DNA from: UMGS1387 sp045541355
Lineage (GTDB): Bacteria; Bacillota; Clostridia; Oscillospirales; CAG-382
Assembly (NCBI GenBank): GCA_045541355.1
Contig: JAZQIW010000036.1
Location: forward strand, 1 to 5,394
Length of the DNA stretch: 5,394 nucleotides
Reading direction: 5' to 3'
This document shows, piece by piece, positions 1 to 5,273 of this stretch (position 1 is the first letter of the stretch; each line of letters opens with the position of its first letter). A program made the translations under genes and the position numbers. The notes under the pieces were generated by a model. That model made no database searches. It had not been told where the DNA came from and saw nothing but the letters and a program-made list of their open reading frames with translations.

Positions 1-42
1 CTTTCTTTTTACAAAAAAAGTCAAAAAATTATTAAAATACCC

Positions 43-71
43 TTTTCAAAACAGTTTTGTTGTGGTATAAT
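43..71 (+). promoter_or_regulatory. sigma-A promoter of the UPF0371 gene
   Basis: The -10 box TATAAT (66-71) is a perfect consensus and is preceded by TGG, giving an extended -10 (TGnTATAAT). A -35-like TTTTCA (43-48, 4 of 6 consensus bases) lies exactly 17 bp upstream. Transcription would begin near 78, leaving a leader of about 35 nt before the ATG at 113. The spacer contains a small palindrome, listed separately. Confidence 0.8.
47..59. promoter_or_regulatory. palindrome in promoter spacer, possible operator
   Basis: CAAAAC-A-GTTTTG is a perfect 6-1-6 inverted repeat lying between the -35 and -10 boxes of the UPF0371 promoter, overlapping the last two bases of the -35. Its position would suit a repressor site. 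It does not match the CcpA cre consensus, and AT-rich palindromes of this size occur by chance, so the call is tentative. Confidence 0.3.
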
Positions 72-112
72 ATTGAGGTTGATAAAATTAGCATTTTTTG
101 CGAGGTAAAGAC

Positions 113-1597
113 ATGAACAAAGTAGGTTTTGACAACGACAAATATCTTGCCATGCAATCGGAGCACATCAGAGAGCGTATATCCGATTTCGGCGGAAAGC
201 TATATCTTGAATTCGGCGGAAAGCTTTTCGACGATTTTCACGCCTCCCGTGTTCTTCCCGGTTTCCAGCCCGACAGCAAAATAAAGCTTCTTCAGGAGCT
301 TAAGGATGACACGGAAATCGTTATTGTCATCAACGCTGCCGACATTGAGGCAAACAAAACAAGAGGCGACCTTGGAATTACCTACAACGACGACGTTCTT
401 CGTCTTATTGACACCTTCCGCGAGCTCGGTTTATATGTCGGAAGTGTTGTTATCACACGATACAACGGACAAAGCGGTGCAAATGCCTTCCACCGACATC
501 TGACTCAGCTTGGCATTAAGTGCTATTTACACTACACCATTGCCGGCTACCCCTCCGACGTCAAGCACATTGTAAGCGATGAGGGTCTCGGTCAGAACGA
601 CTATATTGAAACAACGCACTCTCTTGTCGTAATCACCGCACCCGGTCCCGGCAGCGGAAAAATGGCTACCTGTCTTTCCCAGCTTTACCATGACAACAAG
701 AAGGGCATTAAGGCGGGTTATGCAAAGTTTGAGACATTCCCCATATGGAATCTGCCTCTAAAGCATCCGGTAAATCTTGCCTACGAGGCGGCAACTGCCG
801 ACCTTAACGACGTCAACATGATTGACCCGTTCCACCTTGATGCCTACGGAAAAACAGCAGTAAACTACAACAGAGATGTTGAAATTTTTCCTGTGCTTGC
901 TGCAATATTCCAGAAGATTCAAGGCTCTTGTCCCTACAAGTCCCCCACAGACATGGGTGTAAATATGGCGGGCAACTGCATTATTGATGACGAGGCATGC
1001 AGGGAGGCATCAAAGCTTGAAATAATCAGAAGATACTTTACCGCAAAGGCAAACGCCTTCAGGGGCAAGTGCGACGAGGAACAGGTATCAAAGCTTGAGC
1101 TTCTTATGAATCAGGCAGGCATTGATACAGACTACTGTCCTGCCGTTTCTGCAGCTCTCGGAAAAGAGGCTGCAACAGGCGCTCCAGCCGGTGCAATCGT
1201 TCTTCCGACAGGCGACGTTATCACAGGCAAGACCTCCTCAACCCTCGGTGCTGCATCCGCCCTTCTTCTAAATTCCCTGAAGGTTCTCGGAGGCATTGAT
1301 GACAGGCTTGATTTAATATCATCTCACATTCTTGAGCCCATATGTGCCCTTAAAACACAATGTCTCAAGCACAGAAATCCACGTCTTCATACAGACGAGG
1401 TGCTGATAGCTCTTATTATCTCGGCACAGACCGACCCCGTTGCAAAGCTTGCGACAGAGCAGCTTTCAAAGCTTAAAGGAAGCGACGCCCACTTCTCGGT
1501 TATTATAAGCGAGGAGGATGAAAAGATTTTAAGACGTCTTGGCATCAACGTCAGCTTTGAGCCGAAATACGAACACAAGAGACTTTATCAGAAATAA
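113..1597 (+). CDS. UPF0371 / DUF1846 family protein
   Basis: This 494-residue protein is recognised as a full-length UPF0371 (DUF1846) member from its overall sequence, beginning MNKVGFDNDKYLAMQSEHI. The family is common in Firmicutes and some Actinobacteria, usually about 490-500 residues. Its biochemical role is not established as far as I know. Visible landmarks are a glycine-rich APGPGSGK segment at residues 176-183, which resembles a Walker A loop after a hydrophobic strand, and a second glycine/serine-rich stretch (TGDVITGKTSSTLGAAS) near 366-382. No signal peptide or membrane segment is seen, so it should be cytosolic. The ATG at 113 is chosen because GAGGT (102-106) precedes it by 6 nt; an in-frame TTG at 98 has no ribosome site and would place that motif inside the coding region. 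The gene is monocistronic, with its own promoter and terminator. The family assignment is firm; nucleotide binding by the GPGSGK segment is inference. Confidence 0.93.
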   Translation: MNKVGFDNDKYLAMQSEHIRERISDFGGKLYLEFGGKLFDDFHASRVLPGFQPDSKIKLLQELKDDTEIVIVINAADIEANKTRGDLGITYNDDVLRLIDTFRELGLYVGSVVITRYNGQSGANAFHRHLTQLGIKCYLHYTIAGYPSDVKHIVSDEGLGQNDYIETTHSLVVITAPGPGSGKMATCLSQLYHDNKKGIKAGYAKFETFPIWNLPLKHPVNLAYEAATADLNDVNMIDPFHLDAYGKTAVNYNRDVEIFPVLAAIFQKIQGSCPYKSPTDMGVNMAGNCIIDDEACREASKLEIIRRYFTAKANAFRGKCDEEQVSKLELLMNQAGIDTDYCPAVSAALGKEAATGAPAGAIVLPTGDVITGKTSSTLGAASALLLNSLKVLGGIDDRLDLISSHILEPICALKTQCLKHRNPRLHTDEVLIALIISAQTDPVAKLATEQLSKLKGSDAHFSVIISEEDEKILRRLGINVSFEPKYEHKRLYQK

Positions 1598-1602
1598 AAT
1601 TT

Positions 1603-1628
1603 AACGCTGCCGACGGCAGCGTTTTTTT
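1603..1628 (+). terminator. intrinsic terminator of the UPF0371 gene
   Basis: A hairpin with stem AACGCTGCC/GGCAGCGTT (1603-1611 with 1615-1623) and a 3-nt loop runs into seven Ts (1622-1628), six bases after the UPF0371 stop codon. The T tract overlaps the stop codon of the opposing SLOG gene. Read on the minus strand, the same stem is followed by a weaker, interrupted T stretch, so it may also end SLOG transcription. Confidence 0.92.
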
Positions 1629-1956
1629 ATATTACATACAGCTTATACTCTTTACCTGTCTTTTCACATTCATCAATAACACATTTTGTTCCTCTTGATT
1701 TACCGTCCCAAATAATCACAACACAATCGGCAAGCCTTACAATTTCCCTGTTTCTTACAATGGGTGCCCCCTTTTTATATCGGGAATAATCAGGTTTTAT
1801 TTCTGTGAATTTAATGCCTTGCCTTTCTGCGTATATTGCGGCACAGGTATCTATTCCTTTTGCTCCTCCGCTTATTATTTCCGTTGTTTCTTCCGGCACA
1901 AGTTCTCCAATATTTTCAACACTCAGCCCCCTTGAGCCTATTACTGCAACCTTCAT
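1627..1956 (-). CDS. SLOG-superfamily (DprA/LOG-like) small protein
   Basis: The 109-residue product has the signature of compact single-domain SLOG Rossmann-like proteins (YspA/DUF2493-like). These are strand 1 with VIGSRG (5-10), ISGGAKGIDTCAA (28-40) as the glycine-rich nucleotide-binding loop and following helix, RNREIV (68-73), ADCVV (76-80), and IWDGKSRGT (82-90). By family knowledge the SGGAxGxD and GKSxGT loops form a phosphate/nucleotide-ligand pocket. SLOG domains include DprA, the LOG cytokinin-activating enzymes and proposed ligand sensors in conflict systems. The exact ligand or reaction here cannot be read from sequence. The ATG is preceded by AAGGAG on the minus strand (1963-1968) with 6-nt spacing. 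The gene diverges from the RHH regulator gene and lies behind a perfect inverted repeat, so it is probably controlled by that regulator. No signal or membrane segment is seen. Confidence 0.85.
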   Translation of the reverse strand: MKVAVIGSRGLSVENIGELVPEETTEIISGGAKGIDTCAAIYAERQGIKFTEIKPDYSRYKKGAPIVRNREIVRLADCVVIIWDGKSRGTKCVIDECEKTGKEYKLYVI

Positions 1957-1979
1957 AGAAATCTCCTTATATTAATTTA

Positions 1980-2000
1980 GTATACTTAATGTAAGTATAC
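1980..2000. promoter_or_regulatory. perfect 9-3-9 inverted repeat, probable operator
   Basis: GTATACTTA (1980-1988), spacer ATG, TAAGTATAC (1992-2000) is an exact inverted repeat in the divergent spacer between the SLOG and RHH genes. It sits just downstream of the minus-strand -10 (2008-2013), at about +1 to +20 of the predicted SLOG transcript. A dimer bound there would hinder SLOG transcription. The adjacent ribbon-helix-helix gene is the obvious candidate for the binding protein. The repeat is seen directly; its partner is inferred. Confidence 0.7.
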
Positions 2001-2002
2001 CT

Positions 2003-2033
2003 ATGACATTATAGCATAAAACTATCTTAAAAT
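2003..2033 (+). promoter_or_regulatory. putative promoter of the RHH gene
   Basis: ATGACA (2003-2008, 5 of 6 to the -35 consensus) and TAAAAT (2028-2033, 5 of 6 to the -10) are separated by 19 bp, slightly long. An alternative -10 is TATACT (2033-2038), without a good -35. Either puts the start near 2040-2045, a leader of about 20 nt before the ATG at 2064. The region is overlapped by the minus-strand promoter and by the second operator-like repeat. Confidence 0.5.
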
Positions 2034-2036
2034 ATA
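2008..2036 (-). promoter_or_regulatory. promoter of the SLOG gene
   Basis: On the minus strand a perfect TATAAT (2008-2013) is preceded by TGC, forming an extended -10. The -35 region (2031-2036, TATATT) is poor, which an extended -10 can compensate. The predicted start near 2001 abuts the perfect inverted repeat at 1980-2000. The -10 shares its last base with the -35 box of the opposing RHH promoter, so the two promoters overlap face to face. Confidence 0.65.
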
Positions 2037-2047
2037 CTTAAAATAAG
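2023..2047. promoter_or_regulatory. degenerate second operator with 11-bp direct repeats
   Basis: TATACTTA (2033-2040), a 3-nt AAA spacer, then TAAG (2044-2047) reproduces the half-site order of the perfect repeat at 1980-2000, with the outer part of the right arm lost. Just upstream, TATCTTA (2023-2029) is a near-copy lacking one base. The string CTTAAAATA occurs at 2026 and again at 2037, one 11-bp step apart. The region covers the predicted -10 of the RHH gene, so it fits a weaker autoregulatory site. Confidence 0.5.
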
Positions 2048-2063
2048 ATTTTAGGAGAAATTT

Positions 2064-2255
2064 ATGAGAAACAAGAAAAACAAGCATTTAGGAATAGAAA
2101 TAGACCCGTTGCTCCACTACAAGCTTCATTATATTTCAAAATATGAAGGCAGAAGTGCCAATGGGCAGATTCTCTATCTTTTGAGGCAATGCATAAGGGA
2201 TTTTGAAGAAAAAGACGGAGAAATACAGGTTCCGTCTGACCTTTTGGAGCAATAA
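2064..2255 (+). CDS. ribbon-helix-helix (Arc-like) DNA-binding protein
   Basis: This 63-residue protein has the RHH (MetJ/Arc/CopG) layout. A basic N-terminus (RNKKNKH) precedes a short strand, LGIEID (9-14), which would pair with a partner subunit and enter the DNA major groove. Helix A spans about 15-28 (PLLHYKLHYISKYEG), with a turn at GRSANGQ (29-35). Helix B runs to about 50 (ILYLLRQCIRDFEEKDG). The GRSANGQ-type turn at the start of the second helix is characteristic of small Arc-like regulators in Firmicutes. The ATG has AGGAG (2053-2057) at 6-nt spacing. The gene diverges from the SLOG gene, with inverted repeats on both promoters, so it most likely autoregulates and represses SLOG. 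It has no toxin or antitoxin partner on its own strand, though the SLOG product cannot be excluded as a functional partner. Length and fold are well supported; target genes are inferred. Confidence 0.85.
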   Translation: MRNKKNKHLGIEIDPLLHYKLHYISKYEGRSANGQILYLLRQCIRDFEEKDGEIQVPSDLLEQ

Positions 2256-2263
2256 TCTGCCGC

Positions 2264-2294
2264 ATTTACTTTTCATGGTTTTTTAAAAGTAAAT
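2264..2294. repeat. AT-rich inverted repeat between convergent genes
   Basis: ATTTACTTTT (2264-2273) and AAAAGTAAAT (2285-2294) are exact inverted copies around an 11-nt loop holding six Ts. The right arm overlaps the end of the HIRAN coding region. A long low-GC stem with no T tract after it on either strand is not a classical terminator, but it is the only candidate transcript-end structure between the convergent RHH and HIRAN genes. Confidence 0.4.
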
Positions 2295-2660
2295 TACATC
2301 ATTATCACCCGCATCATCACCGTCATCGTCGCTGCCAAACATTTTATCGCAAACAGCGTTTGCTTGATTTCCGAGTACAAGTGCTATCACGGATGAATGG
2401 GTAACAAACATTATCCTTGCATACACGTACTCATCAATTTTATCATACAATCTGCCGGCGCTGACAGTTCCCTTAAAGCAGGTATTCGGGCTATTTGCCA
2501 CGTAACCCACGGTTTCAACGTAAGGAAGTCTTACCTCTATGGCGTCGCTGTCATATTCATTATCCCTATCCTTTAGCAGCTTGACTATCCCCCCTATCTT
2601 AAAGGGCTTAAGTCCATAGTAGTGGTTTACTCCCGTTATTGTAACAAACATTGTATCCAT
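2283..2660 (-). CDS. stand-alone HIRAN-domain protein
   Basis: The 125-residue product is mostly a HIRAN domain (about residues 4-95). FVTITGVNHY (5-14) is the first strand. It is followed by IVKLLKDRDNEYDSDAIEVRL (25-45), containing the typical N-x-YD-x-AI-x-V core, then VGYVANS (51-57) and a final strand near ARIMFVTH (81-88). HIRAN domains bind single-stranded DNA ends; in eukaryotic HLTF the domain grips the 3' end, and in bacteria it occurs alone or fused to helicases and nucleases. Here it stands alone, so its partner is unknown. The C-terminus carries an acidic stretch (109-120, eight Asp in twelve residues). The chosen ATG has AAAGGGG (minus strand, 2668-2674) 7 nt upstream; an internal ATG at codon 4 would lie too far away. 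The gene has its own promoter after the GH20 terminator and converges on the RHH gene. Confidence 0.85.
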   Translation of the reverse strand: MDTMFVTITGVNHYYGLKPFKIGGIVKLLKDRDNEYDSDAIEVRLPYVETVGYVANSPNTCFKGTVSAGRLYDKIDEYVYARIMFVTHSSVIALVLGNQANAVCDKMFGSDDDGDDAGDNDVIYF

Positions 2661-2680
2661 GTTTATTTCCCCTTTCTGTG

Positions 2681-2709
2681 ATTATATTTTAAACCAAGGG
2701 GTGTACAAA
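2681..2709 (-). promoter_or_regulatory. putative promoter of the HIRAN gene
   Basis: A perfect TATAAT (2681-2686) lies on the minus strand 20 bp before the HIRAN ATG. The -35 is weak: TTTGTA (2704-2709) at 17 bp spacing, or TGTACA (2702-2707) at 15 bp. The -35 region overlaps the T tract of the GH20 terminator, so terminator and promoter are packed together without extra sequence. Confidence 0.55.
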
Positions 2710-2735
2710 AAACAGGACTTTGAAAGTCCTGTTTT
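2707..2735 (-). terminator. intrinsic terminator of the GH20 gene
   Basis: On the minus strand the stem ACAGGACTT/AAGTCCTGT (core 2713-2720 with 2724-2731, extendable by flanking A-T pairs) has a 3-nt loop and leads into six Ts (complement of 2707-2712). It begins 11 bp after the GH20 stop codon and separates that gene from the HIRAN gene. On the plus strand the stem is followed by TTTTCTCTTTT, so some bidirectional activity is possible. Confidence 0.88.
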
Positions 2736-2745
2736 CTCTTTTATA

Positions 2746-5085
2746 TTACTTTATACCCTCAAGCTTGACAAGGAAAATATCCGTATTAAACTCCTCGCTT
2801 TGCTCAAGCTCTACGCTGACAACCGTCTTTTCCTCGGGCAGAATATGCTCGTACTTATAAATACAAACATCCTCGCCCTCTTTAGTCTTATACTCATCGC
2901 TATCGGTATAATATGTACAGGTATAACCTGTATGGCGGTACATCGGATGAACAATCGGCTCATTCTGTCGTCTGTTCCAATAACCGATAATGCCGTTATT
3001 TGTAATGCTTATTTCTTCGGTTGTGCCGTCGGAATAGGAAAGCACATATTTACCCGTAACATCATAATCTTGCCAAGGCAGGCGTGTCAGCTTCTTCAGC
3101 TCTGTATGGCTGAAAACAAGGCTCTTATATTCGCCGTCAACAGAAATCTTAGTGTTCTGACTCACACCAAGACTCGGCGGGAATGATATGGCATTCTCAG
3201 CAATTACTATTCTTTCTGCCCCCTTTGCCAGCGACGGGTATTTTATTCCCTTGAGGTTTTCGCGCATTTTGGGCATAAGTGCCTTTATCATTCTATCGTA
3301 GCAGAGGGTATATTCTTTTCTGTAATCATCCGACCACAGCATCTGAGAGGTCATTATATAGTCATACAGCTTACCCTCTTTTTGCATTGCACTTTCGGTG
3401 GTTCCCACCCATGCGGAAATCTGTCCGCCTATCATACCCTTCTTTCTGATTCTTGTTTCAAATCTCGGATAATGGCTGGAATACAAATTTCCTACCGCCA
3501 CAGTATATCCCTTTTCCAACAAATTTTCTTCGATATCCTTATCAAAGTGGAAATACCAGATAAAGTCAAGCATAACGATATCTTTGGGAAGCATATCAAT
3601 TGCAGGGCGTGTGGCATAGCCGGACACAGGCTGAATCATATCAGACCAAATCATCATCTTGAGTCCCTTTGCTGACAGGTAATTATATATCTTCATCACA
3701 TCGTCATAATAGAGCTGTGCCGCATCCTTATTTTTACACACGGGGCAAACACCTATCTGGTACACCTCATCATGTCCCATATGCACATATTCTCCGGGTT
3801 TGAACACCTCTATAATTTCGTCCAAAAGGTCAAAGAGAATCTCGTATGACTTAGGATTTGACGGGCAATAGCAGTGCTTATAGAAGGTTTTGGGGCGGGC
3901 ATCCTCGTTTACGGTATCAACCTTATCCTCGGCATTTTCATCAATCTCGGCAATATCGGGGTGTGCAATGGTCATAAACTGCACATGACCGAGGCTCTGC
4001 ACTTCGGGAATTACATCAATACCAAAGGAGCGCACATAGGCAACAAGCTCACGCACATCCTCCTTTTCTACACAGCCTCTTTCGGCAACGCCGCTATGGG
4101 GGAACTCGGGCCATTTCCCTTCTTCATTCATTTTATTGGCATGAATTACCGCCTCATTTATTTCAGGGTGAGAATCAAATCTCATACCGCCTGCAATTTC
4201 AAATATAATCTTATTATACCCCATGGGGGAAACAAGGTACTTGACAAGGCGTTTAGCAAAGGGCATCATTCTCTTTGACGGCAAGAACAGGTGCACCCCT
4301 CGGAAGGGGTATGCAGGCTTATCCTCTACTGCTGCTCCATGTACTCCGCACGGCTCTGAGAGCTTAATAAAGGTCTCGGCTCCCATGACAAAGCCACGAA
4401 GGTCTCTCGCCTTTATCTCTGCCCCCGTTTTATTGACGGAAAGGCTAAACCCTTCCTCGGGAACATTCTCATCTGTGACAAATCTCACGCTCGCCTTATC
4501 CGACAGGGACATACAAACTCCTGTGATTTCCTCATACTTTTCGGCGAGAATTTTACCTGCACAAAGTCCGTCATCGCTATCGGCGCAGTAGGAGTCAAAG
4601 ACCTTTGCCTCGACAACTTCACCTTGAAAGCTAAGCTTATCGGGTGTCGGGAAAACATCCTTTTCGTCCAAAACAGCACCGTAAAGCTTAACGGAAGAAA
4701 GCTCAACATCGGAAAATTCTGCCTCAAGGCACACTGTAAGAGCATCCGTAAGACTTCCTGCTTTAAGGGTCATACATTTATCCGTAATTGTTTTTCCCGT
4801 TTCGGCAACGTGCTTTGACAATATTCCGTCAGAGTCCTTCAAAACAACGGCTGACAGATTTGTTCTATTTCCGATTTCTATTTTTACTTCATCAACAAAG
4901 CATTTTTCACCAAGGGAAATTTTAAATTCAACAAATCCGTCTCTGACTTCGTCCCATTTTACCAAAGACACTTCTCCCTTAAGCGGGTTCCCAAGAGCAT
5001 CTGCCTTTATTTTTCTCGGACATTTATCATTTACAAGAGCACAGGAAATACTATTCAAAAGTTCATTAAGCACACCTATTTTCAC
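2746..5085 (-). CDS. glycoside hydrolase family 20 (beta-N-acetylhexosaminidase-like)
   Basis: The product is 779 residues from the preferred GTG. Residues 1-140 form a beta-rich region of uncertain type, possibly carbohydrate-binding-like. A GH20b-like alpha/beta domain (about 143-255) opens with FPTPDKLSFQG. The catalytic barrel (about 257-600) contains RGVHLFLPSKR (262-272), DVIPEVQSLGHVQF (357-370) and the signature HMGHDEV (435-441), whose Asp439-Glu440 match the GH20 catalytic pair. IWSDM (479-483) and ISAWVG (556-561) carry barrel tryptophans. A beta-rich tail follows. GH20 enzymes remove terminal GlcNAc/GalNAc (or related disaccharides) with help from the substrate 2-acetamido group. 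No signal peptide is visible, so it probably acts in the cytosol on imported oligosaccharides; the precise substrate is unknown. Cys405, Cys407, Cys447 and Cys450 flank the active-site segment. The start is set by GGAGG 8 nt before the GTG; the in-frame ATG at 5098-5100 (784 residues) has no ribosome site. It is transcribed alone. Confidence 0.9.
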   Translation of the reverse strand: MKIGVLNELLNSISCALVNDKCPRKIKADALGNPLKGEVSLVKWDEVRDGFVEFKISLGEKCFVDEVKIEIGNRTNLSAVVLKDSDGILSKHVAETGKTITDKCMTLKAGSLTDALTVCLEAEFSDVELSSVKLYGAVLDEKDVFPTPDKLSFQGEVVEAKVFDSYCADSDDGLCAGKILAEKYEEITGVCMSLSDKASVRFVTDENVPEEGFSLSVNKTGAEIKARDLRGFVMGAETFIKLSEPCGVHGAAVEDKPAYPFRGVHLFLPSKRMMPFAKRLVKYLVSPMGYNKIIFEIAGGMRFDSHPEINEAVIHANKMNEEGKWPEFPHSGVAERGCVEKEDVRELVAYVRSFGIDVIPEVQSLGHVQFMTIAHPDIAEIDENAEDKVDTVNEDARPKTFYKHCYCPSNPKSYEILFDLLDEIIEVFKPGEYVHMGHDEVYQIGVCPVCKNKDAAQLYYDDVMKIYNYLSAKGLKMMIWSDMIQPVSGYATRPAIDMLPKDIVMLDFIWYFHFDKDIEENLLEKGYTVAVGNLYSSHYPRFETRIRKKGMIGGQISAWVGTTESAMQKEGKLYDYIMTSQMLWSDDYRKEYTLCYDRMIKALMPKMRENLKGIKYPSLAKGAERIVIAENAISFPPSLGVSQNTKISVDGEYKSLVFSHTELKKLTRLPWQDYDVTGKYVLSYSDGTTEEISITNNGIIGYWNRRQNEPIVHPMYRHTGYTCTYYTDSDEYKTKEGEDVCIYKYEHILPEEKTVVSVELEQSEEFNTDIFLVKLEGIK

Positions 5086-5093
5086 AGCAAAAA

Positions 5094-5098
5094 CCTCC
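5094..5098 (-). promoter_or_regulatory. ribosome binding site that sets the GH20 start
   Basis: GGAGG on the minus strand is followed by 8 nt (TTTTTGCT) and then GTG at 5083-5085. The motif overlaps the only upstream in-frame ATG (5098-5100), which itself lacks any purine-rich site in the sequence before it. Initiation at the GTG is therefore favoured and shortens the protein by five residues. Confidence 0.75.
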
Positions 5099-5124
5099 AT
5101 TTTGGAACAATTTATAACAGTTTC

Positions 5125-5153
5125 ATATTATCACAAAGGCGTTTTTTTGTCAA
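5125..5153 (-). promoter_or_regulatory. sigma-A promoter of the GH20 gene
   Basis: On the minus strand a perfect -35, TTGACA (5148-5153), is followed after 17 bp by TAATAT (5125-5130). The overlapping GATAAT (5127-5132) is a better hexamer (5 of 6) but at 15 bp spacing. A six-A tract follows the -35. The predicted start near 5118 gives a leader of about 33 nt to the GTG. No clear cre site or other known operator is seen. Confidence 0.78.
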
Positions 5154-5200
5154 CCGATAAAAAACTTATTTTGTTAAGTCAAAAGCAAACAAAAACAAGT

Positions 5201-5233
5201 AAAAAAATCCCCGTTCTTATGAACGAGGATTTT
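5201..5233 (-). terminator. intrinsic terminator behind the tRNA 3' end
   Basis: Read on the minus strand, a 13-bp stem (5221-5233 with 5204-5216, one G-U pair) with a 4-nt loop ends in seven Ts (5201-5207). It begins directly at the CCA end of the tRNA fragment, as expected for the native terminator of a tRNA gene. It now probably also stops transcripts coming from the integrase-like gene to the right, insulating the GH20 promoter region. Confidence 0.88.
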
Positions 5234-5261
5234 GGTGACCCGTACGGGAATCGAACCCGTG
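5233..5261 (-). other. tRNA 3'-end fragment, probable attachment site
   Basis: On the minus strand this segment reads as the last 28 or so bases of a tRNA: T-stem ACGGG/CCCGT around a TTCGATT loop (5249-5255), the 3' acceptor strand ACGGGTC (5237-5243), discriminator A and encoded CCA (5233-5235). No matching 5' acceptor (GACCCGT expected), D-arm or anticodon arm follows to the right; instead an open reading frame ends there. This is the usual remnant left when an integrase uses a tRNA 3' end as its target, with the intact tRNA expected at the far end of the element. The T-arm resembles clostridial tRNA-Glu, and the acceptor also suits tRNA-Lys; without an anticodon the identity is open. Confidence 0.8.
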
Positions 5262-5273
5262 TAGAAAAACGCC

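Noticed and set aside
98..112. TTG start five codons upstream of the UPF0371 ATG
   Set aside because: The ribosome site GAGGT lies between the two candidates and serves the ATG at 113.
306..503. Plus-strand frame inside the UPF0371 gene, and a minus-strand frame at 1387-1578
   Set aside because: Both are out-of-frame shadows of a full-length family member.
2062..2265. Minus-strand frame opposite the RHH gene
   Set aside because: The plus-strand RHH protein has a good ribosome site and a clear fold; the antisense product shows neither.
2659..3186. Plus-strand open frame of 175 codons
   Set aside because: It runs antisense through the GH20 tail and the terminator hairpin; it has no ribosome site or recognisable domain, and its hydrophobic composition is a by-product of the opposite strand.
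3382..4818. Several plus- and minus-strand frames of 64-134 codons inside the GH20 gene
   Set aside because: All lie within a well-supported coding region in the proper GH20 frame and show no family features.
5104..5124. GAAAC...GTTCC imperfect inverted repeat in the GH20 leader
   Set aside because: Only four of five arm positions pair and the centre does not, which is within chance for AT-rich DNA.
5239..5248. CCCGTACGGG perfect palindrome
   Set aside because: It is the junction of the tRNA T-stem and acceptor strand, explained by the tRNA fragment.
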